Shown: positions 17,913-27,430, counted from the stretch's first letter. The stretch: DNA of 64,000 nucleotides from UBA1141 sp963665155 (GCA_963665155.2 CAXXFI010000001.1:1-64000); one strand, 5' to 3'. Notes: a model not told the origin generated them from the letters alone. Numbers and translations are program-made.

Positions 17913-19037
17913 TCACACCTCCGCAGACTCCTCATACTCTTTGATGATCGTGTCGCTCATATGAGACAGGTGCTGCGTCTCAGCCAACAAGGCAATTGAG
18001 TCATATGAGAGAAACGAGCACTGCTCGTATAGAGGGCCGCGCTCTAGTAGCGAGAACACGGGGCGCCTGATCTCGCGCAGAACCCGTTCCCGCTTATCTG
18101 GCGGGGCCACAATGTGCAGACGGATGTCCATGTTTGGTTGAAGGGCCAGCAGATCTGCCATTCGTAACAGCCCCGAGTAGATCGCAGTTGTGTGCTCGAT
18201 CTCAAACGCCCTGGCCATGGACCGGCCCTTGAGCCACAGCACATCAATCTGCTCTACGGTTCTTAGGGTCGTGTCATCATAGTTCAGAGGCAGTAACTCC
18301 AAGAAGTTCTCGTGCATCGTCGCCGGGATAAGCTCCAGAACACGCGCCTTGTCGCTTCTTGGCACCCAGATGCGAAACCCCATCTCAGCGCCGATCTGCG
18401 CGACCTTCGCTTGCACTTGAATAGACTCCCGGCTGTCGGGTGCTGGAATAGGTTCCACCATTGCAGGTTCGAGCGCAGCATCATCCGCCTCGTCTGGAAC
18501 CTCGATCTCAACTTCTCTATCCAGAGTACGAACCTTTCTTTTGCGAGCCAGTTGACGCTTGTCCTTATCAGTGAGCGGGTAGCTCTCCGGGTTCGATTGC
18601 TGTTTCTTTAGTAGTTCGACCAGGTAACTCCCATCACCTTCTTCGAATCTGTTAAGGGAGCCTCGGAAAAACCCCGTCCAATAGCGATGTCCCCTTTCGT
18701 ACTGATTCGTAATGGTCAACGTGCTCCAGACCCTGTCGTCGTAAATTGGTATGGCTATTTCAGGCTCTAACATGACAATTGGCTTGACTTTGAATCGAAC
18801 TGTGAAGGGGTCAAGGTCGTCATGAATCGGACTGTCGTCGTAGTACGCATCAGATTCAGCTTGCAACGCGCCGCACCATCTCGACAGGCGAGTCAGGTAA
18901 CAGAGGAAAATGTCGCCTTGGCTAACCCGCTCACTCGCCAGACGCTGATGTCGTTCCCGAAATCCAGTGATGGTTGCGCCTGTCTCACGGAAAGCTAGCC
19001 ACGTTTCAGGTGTGAACAGGTCTAGGAAATACCTCAT
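17913..19037 (-). CDS. EVE/PUA-like domain fused to a putative nuclease domain
   Basis: A 374-aa protein. ATG 19037 follows GGGGGT at 5 nt. Residues 1-115 look like an EVE/PUA-type base-reading domain (WLAFRETGATITGFRE, then GDIFLCYLTRLSRWCGAL). A charged linker runs from about 150 to 215. Residues 215-374 contain IDVLWLKGRSMARAFEIEHT, in which D, E and the following EIEHTT strand fit a PD-(D/E)XK-type fold. Together this resembles modification-dependent restriction proteins that recognise altered bases and then cut. It lies 75 bp upstream of the serine recombinase on the same strand, as cargo would. Exact specificity is unknown, and the nuclease call is by pattern only. Confidence 0.65.
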   Translation of the reverse strand: MRYFLDLFTPETWLAFRETGATITGFRERHQRLASERVSQGDIFLCYLTRLSRWCGALQAESDAYYDDSPIHDDLDPFTVRFKVKPIVMLEPEIAIPIYDDRVWSTLTITNQYERGHRYWTGFFRGSLNRFEEGDGSYLVELLKKQQSNPESYPLTDKDKRQLARKRKVRTLDREVEIEVPDEADDAALEPAMVEPIPAPDSRESIQVQAKVAQIGAEMGFRIWVPRSDKARVLELIPATMHENFLELLPLNYDDTTLRTVEQIDVLWLKGRSMARAFEIEHTTAIYSGLLRMADLLALQPNMDIRLHIVAPPDKRERVLREIRRPVFSLLERGPLYEQCSFLSYDSIALLAETQHLSHMSDTIIKEYEESAEV

Positions 19038-19104
19038 GTGACCCCCTTTGGGGCCAACGAGCAAAAGGCATGCCCCAGCGATGTTGGCTTCGTGCTCAAA
19101 ATCC

Positions 19105-19215
19105 CTATTGCAACTTCTTCAACAGCTGGGCAGCCACGGACAGGTCCACGTCCTGTCGGTCGCTGGAGACCCTGGCGTAGAGGGCCGCCGGTATGAGATC
19201 AAGTAGGTCATTCAT
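19105..19215 (-). pseudogene. N-terminal fragment of a second serine recombinase
   Basis: A 36-codon frame starts at ATG 19215 after GAAGGAAG. It encodes PAALYARVSSDRQDVDLSVA, identical over about 23 residues to the start of the recombinase at 16746-17837, then ends in a stop (LLKKLQ). The DNA at 19139-19193 nearly repeats 17757-17812. It is therefore a duplicated 5' end, left by recombination that moved or inserted the EVE gene between the two copies. It cannot be functional. Confidence 0.85.
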
Positions 19216-19426
19216 GAGCCTTTCTTCCTTCTGTCTGGCCATGTCCCGTCTGTCGGGTTCGCAGTCTTTCCAGCCGCTCCCGCCTGCGCCACTCCCGCTC
19301 CTCCGTGTACAAGCGGATGGCCTCGCGGAGCAGCTCGCTCACGGTGCGGTCCTCCTCCTTGACCACCTGCCGAAGATGCTGGGCCATCTCCGGCGGGAGG
19401 GAGAAGGTGATGGTCTTCTGCGGCAG
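19208..19426 (-). CDS. Ribbon-helix-helix (CopG/MetJ-like) DNA-binding protein, start unclear
   Basis: Up to 72 residues. KTITFSLPPEMAQHLRQVV forms the beta strand and first helix of a ribbon-helix-helix fold, and RTVSELLREAIRLYTEE the second helix, followed by a basic tail. Such proteins are small repressors or antitoxins. The stop overlaps the ATG of the recombinase fragment at 19215, so the two were translationally coupled, which fits a regulator in front of a recombinase. No ATG, GTG or TTG lies at the expected N-terminus. A CTG at 19426 is the only candidate before an in-frame TGA, so the 5' end may be lost. Confidence 0.65.
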   Translation of the reverse strand: MPQKTITFSLPPEMAQHLRQVVKEEDRTVSELLREAIRLYTEEREWRRRERLERLRTRQTGHGQTEGRKAHE

Positions 19427-20210
19427 TGGTGGAACATGCTTCTGTGACCCTCATGGGGCTGTTCGTCGAGATCCTGGGTGAGGGGGATGTAGCTAGGAGC
19501 CAAAGCTGAAGTGCAACGAACGACTGGGGTGGACGGGGCCTCCCCTGACGTGTCAAATCTGCAACGAATTGCAATCGGGAGGGCGTAAGAGGCATGAATG
19601 GCGTGTAACTCCTGCAAAATGGTCCCAGCAGCCATGCTGGGACAGCCCCTACAGAAAGTGATCGGAACGGCGTGGTGGTTATTCTGCCACCGGGTCCAGG
19701 GAGGACAGCGGCCTCCTGTCGAGGGAGTGCGGCGGCGGAAGAATCCATGCGTTGCCCAGGATGCCCTGCTCGGCAAGGGTCTCTGCATTGGAGGTGATGA
19801 TGGGGCGACGGGGGCTAGCGTGTCCTGAACTGCGAACTTTGGCTCACAGGCTGCCCAGCCACATCTCGAAGACGGTACCCCACCTTCTATCCTCTTAGGC
19901 CCACCGCACTGACAAAATCAAGAACCTTTGTAATTAGGTTCGTTCTAGGAGTGTAGCCGAGCCATTTGTCAGTTCGCCGGTAATATTCGGCTGGTAACGG
20001 AGCAAAAAGAAGGCCTTGCTCCAAGTGACCGGGGCGATTTTTTTGCTCTGGCTGTCAAGGGCGGGCTGACGGACCTGATTCTGATGCCAAGAGATAACAC
20101 GGCGCGGTCCCCAGGCTGTCGTAAATTTTCCAGCCGTCATACCGGGGCTGGGCATACCTTGGGGGTTCGGGCCTGACCTGCTCCTCTATGGCTATGGAGC
20201 TGAGCAGGCC
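19427..20210. other. Gene-free stretch with the right copy of the 18-bp repeat
   Basis: No credible gene is visible on either strand. It contains the right copy of GACAAAATCAAGAACCTT (19911-19928). GC-rich open frames here are antisense or random. It separates the defence block from the decayed surface-protein gene. Confidence 0.55.
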
Positions 20211-23200
20211 TTACCACCGGAACGGTCGCCGCCTTCTGCGGGTGGGAATCATGAGGTCTCTCCCCAATGCTACCCGATAGGCGTACCGCGGTGGAGCCTC
20301 CAGCGCCGGGGTTGCTTCTGGTGAAGGCGCCAAGGCCGGAGCCGTCCTCGCCGGGGTCGTCACTGCCACCGGCGGGGTGACTTGGAACGGAGGAACTTCC
20401 GACGCGTCTTCCTCTGCCGGGTCGACCACCGGGACTGCCGCCGCCTTCCGGCGCCGCCTCATGGCGTAGATGCCTGCCGCGGTTATCGTCACCGCCACCG
20501 CGATTAGCAAGAGCAGCCACCATGGGAATCCGCCGGTTTCCTCGACCGGAGCAACCGGCCCGGCGGAGACCACCGGCAGGATTATCGGTCCCTCGACCGT
20601 CTCCGCGGCAGTGGACGAAGGAGGGTCGGACACGACTGCGGGAGCGGCTGGTATGATCGTGGGCGTCGGTTCGGGGGTCGGCGTTGGCGCCGGCGCGTCC
20701 GGTTGGGCCGCCAGCGCGAAGACCTGGGTGTCGGTGGCAACGGCGAAGTTGCCGAAGCTGCGGGCGCCAGCGGCGGCACGCGCTGCATTGGCCTGGAGCG
20801 CAAACGACACTTCCGTCCATTCGTCATCCGCGTCGTGCCGGGAGTAAAACCTGAGACCGCCCATTTCGTGGGCCTTGAGCACAAGGTCCGCGCCTCCCAG
20901 CTCACCGGGTTCCAGCGTCATTTGAACGATGGCTGTAACGTCCAGGACCGCGTCCGGTTCGGGGTTGCCTTGACTGTCGAAGATTTCCACCGTCAGGCAG
21001 TCCTGGAGCTCTTCCCCTTCGTCGCCATCGCCGCAGTTGGCCGGGTCGGAGTCGACCCGAACGTGGTAGGGGACCGGCCTGGACCCGGCCGGAATAGTGA
21101 CCGACCCGGTCCCGTCGGGCGTGGTGATGATAGTCCCGGTCCCGGGATAAACCACTGCCACCGCCTGGGTTCCCGGGTTGGTGATGGGCACCTCGTCCAC
21201 ATCGGTCACGGTGATGGTCACGATGATGGAGTCGCTGCCGCCCTTGGCGTCGGTGGCCAGCAGGGATACGGAGTAGCGGGACTTGACCTCAAAGTCCAGC
21301 GTATCCCTGGTACTCAACTGCCCCGAGCCGTTGTTGAGCGCGAAATGTGCTCGGTCAACTCCCTTTAGAGTGTAGGCAATCGGGTCTTTGTCCGCGTCGG
21401 TGGCGGCGATCGGCGCGCCGATGTTGGTTCCCGCCGCCGCGTTTTCCGCCACGACGCGCGCGGCGCTGCCACCTTCGGTGAACACCGGAGCCTGGTTGAC
21501 GATTGAGCCACTACCGCCGATGCTGCCACCGCGCCGACTAGGTGGTGGATTGTATACGGCCGGCGGGTCGTCGTCATTGATAGTGATGCCGGCTGTGCTG
21601 TGGGTCCCCTCGGTCACCTTGCCGGGAAGCTGCCCGAAGCCCAGGGTCAGCGTTTCGTTGCTCGTGTCCGTGTCCTGGACCGCCGCGACAGTGAAACTCG
21701 CGGAACTGGCTCCGGTGGCAAAGGCAAGAGCGCCGCCGCTCAACCCGAATACCTGGTAATCACCGGTTTCGGCGGTTCCCGCGGTTATCGTAATCGGGAC
21801 TTGCAGGGCACGGTCCGATGCCGAGTCCAGCGTAACCGTGACGCTGCCGCTGCCGCCCTCGTTCACGGTGTAGGCCGCGGGCTGGTAGCTGACGGTCAAA
21901 TTCTTTTGCTGGGCGGGCGGAGTTATTCCGGACCTGCCGGTTCCCGGTTCCGACCACTCGCCGGTCCCTTCGTCGTTCTTGGCTCGCACCCTTGCCTCGT
22001 AGTTTGTATCGGGAAGTGCCCCGGTGATGGTGGCACCGGAAACCGTGACGTTGTTGGTCTGCCAACCTGCGGCGCCCTGCTTCCGCTACTCCACGTCGTA
22101 GCCGGTGATGGCGGGGCCGGTGTTGGCCGGCGCCGCCCAGGTCACCGTCAGCGTGTTGTGACCGTTGGTTGACGCCGGGCCCACGGTGGGGGCGTCCGGC
22201 TTGCCGGGTGGTTCGTCCTCGTCGGTGACGGTGATGGTCACTGTGATCGTGTCATCCGGTTCCTCGTTAGGACTGCCGTCGTCGGCCTTGCCGTCGTGGA
22301 CCGACACGGTGACGGTGTAGCTGTTCCTGGTCTCGTGGTCTAGGGCGGCCTTGGTCTGCAACTGGCCGGACTCCGCCACTATGTCGAAGGAACCGGCGTC
22401 GACGCCTCTGAGAGAGTAGGTCAGCGTGTCGCTGTCGGGGTCGGTGGCGGCTATGGGGTTGCCTATGTTCACACCCGCCGCCGTGTTCTCCGCCACGGTG
22501 CGAGTGGCTGGAGTGCCAGGGAACTCCGGTGCGGTGTTGGACGGCGGCGGTGGGGGTGCGGGTTGCCGGGGCGGCGGTTGGGGTGCGGGAGGCGGTCGGG
22601 GTGCGGCCTGCACTGCGGCTGAGACCGCTTGGGCGTTTTTGTTGGAAGCGAACTTGTCGGTATAGGACGCCGTGGCCCGCAGGAACTTACCCACGTCCCC
22701 CGCAACGGGAGTGTAGGAGGCCGACGTGGCCACGCTGATGTTGACATAGGTCCCCTGGGCGGTGCTGGCGCTGGCCCACTGCCAGGTGACACTCGTAACG
22801 CCGGCGTCGGGGTCGTTCAGGGTGGCGGACAGCTCGGAACTGACCCGCGGCTGGGGGGATGACAGGGTCACCGACCCTCCTTCGTCCTCGTCGGTGACGG
22901 TGATGGTCACCGTAACCTCGCCGGTGGCGTTGGACGGATCGGTGGCGGTCACGGTGACGGTGTAACTGTTGTCTCGTAGTCCAGGGCGGCCTGGGTCCGC
23001 AACTGGCCGGTCGATGTGTCGATGGCGAAGAAGTTAGCATCCGTCCCGCCCAGCGTGTAGGTCAGGGTGTCGTTGTCCGGGTCGTTGGCCGGTACCGGGT
23101 CACCGATGGCCACACCCGTCGTGGTGTTTTCGGCGATGGTGCGGGAAGCAGTCTCCACGGAGAACTCCGGCGGTTCATCAACGTCGGTGACGGTGATGGT

Positions 23201-23410
23201 CGCGTCGATGGTGGCAGTGCCGCCGTTGTTGTCATCCGCCTTGACCGTTACAGAGTAGCTGGACTTGATCTCGTGGTCGTAGGTCACCCCAGGCTTTGTT
23301 TGTATCTGGCCGCTGGCGCTGTCAATGTCGAACGAATCTAAGTCCGCGCCCTCCAGCGTGTAGGTCAGGGTGTCGCCGGTGTCCGGGTCGTTGGCCGTTA
23401 CCGGAGCGCC
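20211..23410 (-). pseudogene. Cadherin / FN3 / Calx-beta surface protein, decayed
   Basis: A large exported adhesin-like protein reading leftward. At least three cadherin-type repeats (ANDPDTGDTLTYTLEGAD; AENTTTGVAIGDPVPANDPD; AENTAAGVNIGNPIAATDPD) alternate with an FN3 domain, a Calx-beta domain (about 21580-21900) and another cadherin repeat. They are followed by a PT-rich linker, one membrane helix (GGFPWWLLLLIAVAVTITAA, about 20500) and a basic cytoplasmic tail. The N-terminus and signal peptide are missing upstream of 23410. One base is lost near 22977 (ALDYETT then shifted), and a TAC to TAG change at 22086-22088 stops the FN3 domain. It would have bound calcium at the cell surface. The gene is dead or split into pieces. 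Confidence 0.88.
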
Positions 23411-23578
23411 CAGTCGCGGTGGATGTTGCCTCTGCGCAGATACTCTCGCCTCAACTGCTCCGAGCCGTGAGACTTCACCAGGATAACGATGGCGTTTAAT
23501 TCCCGAGAGCCCCTACTCTCGGCGGATACTCCGGTGGTGTCGGCATGCCGGCTCAGCTCAATCGCCTGTTGAGCGCCC

Positions 23579-23735
23579 CTAGAAACTCGGACGGAAACCC
23601 CGATTCTCCCCAAGCCGTCGTTTTCTTAACGTCAATTATCGAAGTAACAGTTGGTTATTGAAACGTATTACATATACTATTATACCGTATAAGACTGGAA
23701 TACGTCTGCTTGGCGTAGCGCGAAACCCGGCCAAT
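23579..23735. repeat. Dispersed repeat R2, copy A (copy B inverted at 59814-59977)
   Basis: About 123 bp starting at CTAGAAACTCGGACGG are nearly identical to the reverse complement of 59857-59977, with only a handful of differences. Both continue to a shared GCGAAACC(C/T)GGCC block. Both begin at a CTAG. Copy A lies directly beside a MITE. It includes an AT-rich centre with TATTATACCGTATAA. It is probably another small non-coding mobile element. Confidence 0.8.
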
Positions 23736-23757
23736 GGCTTTCCGGCCAGACCTCTAG

Positions 23758-23902
23758 TATTACAACGACGGATTACCAAATATTTCGTCTTCCCCTTCGT
23801 ATTCGGCTGCCAGCGGGCTATCGCGGTAGGCTCATCGCATCACGTTATTAGGTTCAAATCATTCTCGAAAATCGCCCTGCCAGAGGAACCGTCGTTGTAA
23901 TA
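23758..23902. mobile_element. 145-bp MITE, type A, copy 1
   Basis: It has 14-bp perfect inverted ends TATTACAACGACGG and CCGTCGTTGTAATA, flanked on both sides by CTAG (23754-23757 and 23903-23906). It is the same in sequence and length as 47911-48055. It encodes no protein. Its ends match the IS701 remnant at 5437, which points to mobilisation by an IS701-type transposase. It supplies the last codons of the gene at 23854-24543. Confidence 0.93.
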
Positions 23903-24543
23903 CTAGGCCCCGTTGCAAAATAGGTAAGTGTGACACGATCAACAGTGTGTCCATTCCCTTTGCTACTCCAGCCTACGTCCTCTAGGCGCAGTCCCAGGGG
24001 ACTACCCTTGAGACCATAGACCGGGAATGCAGCATCGGCCACCAGGCGGGACAGATCGATGAGGCCCATTACAGTCTCGTAGGATGCGTTGCGTCTCAGG
24101 GCGGCCACGAAGAGATGCCTCTCCTTCAGCCGATACAGTAGCCGCTTGAGCACGTTGCCGGTGTTCTCATGGGAGTACGTAGCTGCTCTTCCTTCAATCG
24201 ACTTCTCCCCACATGTGCGACAGAACATATCACCCTTGAATGCCGCGTAGCCGAAGTGGCCTACCGGGGAAGGACCTTTCAACATCCGGCGTAGCCTGAG
24301 CAGTAACCTCCTAAGCGGGTGGACGTTACCGCTTCGCGACCGGCCCGTATGCTTCCGGAGCTTTTCGAGAACACCAGCCGGGTCACTTGCCATCTCATCC
24401 TTGTGCCGCTTGAAGGATGATTCGACTAGGTCAAGTATGTCCTGGCGTGGACACACCATCTGGTCCGGGTCTACCCTCATCTCCAGCAAGCCGCCGCACC
24501 TGTGGCAACGGGTATTCTCCGCCGGGATGACAGGCTCATGCAT
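23854..24543 (-). CDS. Unknown protein with two CxxC pairs, 3' end replaced by a MITE
   Basis: A 229-aa product. CHRC near residue 14 and CRTC near residue 112 are two CxxC pairs that could bind zinc. The second follows a block of basic residues (RRLLLRLRRMLKG). The middle is helical (ENTGNVLKRLLYRLKERHLF). The last 16 or so codons after YFATGP come from the 145-bp MITE at 23758-23902, so the native C-terminus is lost. It starts 33 bp after the stop of the SRAP gene on the same strand and may form an operon with it. I do not recognise the family. Confidence 0.6.
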   Translation of the reverse strand: MHEPVIPAENTRCHRCGGLLEMRVDPDQMVCPRQDILDLVESSFKRHKDEMASDPAGVLEKLRKHTGRSRSGNVHPLRRLLLRLRRMLKGPSPVGHFGYAAFKGDMFCRTCGEKSIEGRAATYSHENTGNVLKRLLYRLKERHLFVAALRRNASYETVMGLIDLSRLVADAAFPVYGLKGSPLGLRLEDVGWSSKGNGHTVDRVTLTYFATGPSITTTVPLAGRFSRMI

Positions 24544-24576
24544 GTATCACGTCCCCAGGACCCAACTCGTCATCCC

Positions 24577-25284
24577 TCATAGCGGCAACCTCAGAGCAGG
24601 GCCATCGCCCGGCCTAACCTGCCCTACAGTAACGATTAGTTCCGGCCCGTCGTTGGCGGGGCTGTTGACCAGGGAGGAGACCTCGTAAAGGGCCATCTCG
24701 TTGGTGGTGTAGGGAGTCAGGATTCCGGCGAGGGAGGCGTAGTCCTGAATGTCGTGGTCCAGCCAGAGGGACTCCAGCTCCCTTGGCAGGATGACCGGCA
24801 TCCGGTCGTGGATGGGACTGAGCGACTCGTTGGCCGACATGGTAATGATGGCGCAGGAGCGGACGACCTCGCCCTTCGGGTCCCGCCACGCATCCCACAG
24901 ACCCGCGAAGGCGAAGGGCTCACCCGATGCCATCGTGATCCTCATGGGCCTCCTGCTGGAGCCTTTCCCCTGCCACTCGTAGAAGCCATCGGCCAGAACC
25001 AGGCACCGTCGTCTCTGTAACGCAGTGCGGAAGCTGAGCATTTCGGCGACCGTCTCCGCGCGGGCGTTTATCATGCGATTGCCGACGGATGCGCTCTTGG
25101 CCCAGGATGGAATCAGTCCCCACCGCATGTAGGAACCCCGCCTTTCGCTGCCGTTGGTCACGGTGAGCGCCATCTGCGTGGGGGCGACGTTGTAGCGGGG
25201 AGCGTGGGTCAGTTCAGAGCCGTCAAATCCGAACCGCTCTTGCAGCTCTCCTATGTCCGCTATCAGGCTGTATCTTCCGCACAT
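24577..25284 (-). CDS. SOS response-associated peptidase (SRAP/HMCES/YedK family)
   Basis: A 235-aa protein, full length for the family. SRAP proteins form a thiazolidine link between their N-terminal Cys and abasic sites in single-stranded DNA, shielding them. Cys2 is present (MCGRYS). The conserved active-site residues are seen in PRYNVAPTQ, INARAETV, DGFYEW and the His of IHDRMPVIL. Start is fixed because Cys must be residue 2. It is probably co-transcribed with the CxxC-containing gene 33 bp downstream. No LexA box could be picked out by eye. Confidence 0.95.
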   Translation of the reverse strand: MCGRYSLIADIGELQERFGFDGSELTHAPRYNVAPTQMALTVTNGSERRGSYMRWGLIPSWAKSASVGNRMINARAETVAEMLSFRTALQRRRCLVLADGFYEWQGKGSSRRPMRITMASGEPFAFAGLWDAWRDPKGEVVRSCAIITMSANESLSPIHDRMPVILPRELESLWLDHDIQDYASLAGILTPYTTNEMALYEVSSLVNSPANDGPELIVTVGQVRPGDGPALRLPL

Positions 25285-25374
25285 CTACGCTCAGTTGGAA
25301 AGACGATTCCATAGCCCGAGCCCATTAGAATTAGCCAGGCAGAATCGCCGTTCCATTCCCCTTCGTTGTTCCTC

Positions 25375-25611
25375 TCAATTATCCCATTTTGGCGGGATCT
25401 CCGTCACGAAGAATCCGTAGTTTCTTCTCTTGATTTGGTCGCTTTCAACGCCAGTCGTGGGCGGCGGTAGTGGCAGGCCGGAGCGTACCGAATTGCGAAC
25501 TTTTCGCTGGGAAGTCCAAATATAAGCAGTCGGGCCAAAACACTCGATAAGCCCCACGATCTTATGTTCGGTCGAGAGCGGCCTTCTCATTACCGGCCGA
25601 CGTGCGAGCAT
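25375..25611 (-). CDS. Small unknown open frame
   Basis: A possible 78-aa product whose C-terminal 65 residues (HKIVGLIECFGPTAYIWTSQ and onward to EIPPKWDN) have an ordinary protein-like composition. No family, motif or clear ribosome site is seen. It could be the tail of a lost gene. The rest of 25285-25807 shows nothing credible. Confidence 0.25.
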   Translation of the reverse strand: MLARRPVMRRPLSTEHKIVGLIECFGPTAYIWTSQRKVRNSVRSGLPLPPPTTGVESDQIKRRNYGFFVTEIPPKWDN

Positions 25612-25807
25612 TCTAACAAGTCACGCTCTGCGTCGTCCCATCACCCCAGTCAAGAACATCGCGGATGTGACAATCACCGCAGGGTGTCGCCGCGTCTGAA
25701 TTCGATTCTTGGGCATGGGCTTGCGGAATCGCCGTCGAAGACGCCGCCAGCAGGAAGGACGGTGACTAACGATGAGATGAAACCAGCCAGGCTGGCCCTG
25801 CACGGGG

Positions 25808-26263
25808 CTATGAACGCCTTCTACGTAGTCCAAGGGACACTCCGAGCACGGTTCCTAGGAGGATCAGACCTATGATAGCCCCGCCTCCTGCGAATATCCA
25901 TGTCGAAACTCTTTGACTTTCGATCGTCAGAGCATCCGACTTCTTGTCAATACCTGAATTCACACTTAGAGGTTCCGGCTCGACAAGAGGTACGGGCTTA
26001 CTGCTGAATCGTCCGATCACTTCCACCGCATCGACTGGAATACCTAGCAGCGGAAGCAGCGTAGGCAGCGCTTTCGCTACGCGTTGTGCGTCAAGCGCCC
26101 ACACGTGGACCGTCTCTCGGAAGTCGGAATAAGCGTCACCATCTGCCACTGTTAGACTACTCAAAGGGAAGACTGCCTCGTCATACCAGTCTCTGTTGTC
26201 ACTGACCACCGCACCAGTGATCCCGATGGTATTGCCGGACGAAAGGGCGAAGCGGTTCAGAAT
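25808..26263 (-). pseudogene. C-terminal part of a membrane-anchored protein
   Basis: The frame is open from just after a TAA at 26267. It reads NRFALSSGNTIGITGAVVSD, then YDEAVFPLSSLTVADGDAYSDF and one membrane helix near the C-terminus (WIFAGGGAIIGLILLGTVLG) followed by RRRR. The homologous-looking start has no initiation codon until GTG 26209, so the 5' part is probably missing. The topology would put most of the protein outside the cell with a short cytoplasmic tail. The family is unknown. Confidence 0.5.
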
Positions 26264-26329
26264 GAGTTACCAGCGCCACAACTCTTGGTTCCGTTTGCTT
26301 TTAGCGTACAAGGCTGATATGGTGCAGCG

Positions 26330-26824
26330 ATGGATTGGGAACTTGTCCCAGGGACGGCTGAGTTGTTAGAGCAGAGATTAGGCCGTCCTGGGTATTACTT
26401 AGGGACAGGGATTGCCCTTGCGGTTGTGGTGATAATCGTCTGTATTACTATTGGCATGGTTGCTGGCGTCGCTGCCCTACTTAGTTGGTTAATCCGCTTG
26501 TGGATGGCTAAGGAGTTTATTGCCGAGGCTTCTTTTTTGCTGGTTCTGATGCCTGCACTTTTCATTGCTGTTTGGTTAGGCACCTGGCTTGTGATGCGGC
26601 GGGCGAAGAGCAAGTCTAATGAGAGAGAGCAATTTCTTAATGAGAAGGCGAGGGAAATTCAAGAACACATGGACGTTCATGCAACCCACGGAGCCCATGA
26701 GGTTGTTTATCTTGTTGGTAAGGATGTAGAGGAACGGTTGCCTGAAATCCAGCGTCAATTCGATGCTTGGGCACGGGAAGCAAAGGGGCCCGAGGATTGC
26801 GAGGAAGGTGATGCCAGGGCCTAA
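26330..26824 (+). CDS. Two-helix membrane protein of unknown function
   Basis: A 164-aa protein with two strong membrane segments, about residues 24-55 (GIALAVVVIIVCITIGMVAG) and 65-88 (FLLVLMPALFIAVWLGTWLV). A charged coiled-coil-like cytoplasmic tail with KSNEREQFLNEKAREIQEHM follows. No known motif. The stop lies just inside a downstream short frame that encodes the beginning of a DNA methyltransferase (ATG 26811), so the two genes once overlapped and were coupled. It may have been an accessory protein of a restriction or mobile system. Confidence 0.6.
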   Translation: MDWELVPGTAELLEQRLGRPGYYLGTGIALAVVVIIVCITIGMVAGVAALLSWLIRLWMAKEFIAEASFLLVLMPALFIAVWLGTWLVMRRAKSKSNEREQFLNEKAREIQEHMDVHATHGAHEVVYLVGKDVEERLPEIQRQFDAWAREAKGPEDCEEGDARA

Positions 26825-26900
26825 TTTTCGCAACACCACCATTTGGACGGGCGACAACCTGGACATTCTGCGGGAAATGAACATAGTGACTTCATGCTAA
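26811..26900 (+). pseudogene. N-terminal stub of a site-specific DNA methyltransferase
   Basis: ATG 26811 follows GGAAGG. The 29 codons include NTTIWTGDNLDILREMN, the opening of many beta-type DNA methyltransferases just before their catalytic [DN]PPF region. After MN the frame becomes unrelated (IVTSC, stop). The SAM-binding FxGxG and catalytic motifs are gone. The break falls at the start of the next gene, so a deletion or insertion removed the rest. Confidence 0.6.
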
Positions 26901-27430
26901 AAGAGATGCATCACTCAGATTGCAAACCTCTTTTTGAAGCTGGCAAAGCTTTATTGGTGAAAAGCGGGCTTGTTTGCTGGGACGACAAAGCCTTCACGTT
27001 CGCCCCCAAGTACCAGAGCAACGATGAAACCGCTTTTGAAGACTGGTGGAAGAAAATGTTCCACCCCGGGGTCGGCAGGTATATCGCTTGGGTGTTGTTT
27101 TCAGTTGGTGCGGAAAATCTGGTGAAGGCGGCCTGTCTGTGTAATGGAGTCGGCCCTAAGCCCCCCAAGAAACTCCACGCGATCGAGAAATACGTGTCCA
27201 AACATCTACCCGAACTTTGCATGTGCAGAAACATCCGCGGTGAGCGAAAAAGCAACCTAATAGATGGTTACAAGCTCCTCAAGGATATTAGAAACCGAGA
27301 TGTTGACAACTATAGGGCCAACAAAAGGGGGCTCAACTTCCCAAGCGTCGAATCACAGTTTGTACCAGCTTTCAACATCTTGGCGAAGACTATGAATACA
27401 AAACACCACGGCGGGTCTCCGGCTCAATGA
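26894..27430 (+). CDS. Unknown helical protein
   Basis: About 178 aa from ATG 26894; ATG 26906 is an alternative. It is helical and soluble, with WVLFSVGAENLVKAACLCNG around residue 75 and KLLKDIRNRDVDNYRANKRG around 135. The arrangement of a long helix followed by a conserved basic RNRDVDNY is reminiscent of HEPN-like folds, but the R-X4-H signature is absent, so no function is claimed. Its 5' end abuts a methyltransferase stub. Its stop overlaps the next start as ATGA (27427-27430), which predicts coupled translation with the lipoprotein gene. Confidence 0.55.
   Translation: MLKEMHHSDCKPLFEAGKALLVKSGLVCWDDKAFTFAPKYQSNDETAFEDWWKKMFHPGVGRYIAWVLFSVGAENLVKAACLCNGVGPKPPKKLHAIEKYVSKHLPELCMCRNIRGERKSNLIDGYKLLKDIRNRDVDNYRANKRGLNFPSVESQFVPAFNILAKTMNTKHHGGSPAQ

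Noticed and set aside
23411..23613. Aspartic-protease-like frame (MGRIGVSVRVS on the minus strand)
   Set aside because: Half of it is the R2 repeat and the rest lacks a DTG/DSG active site.
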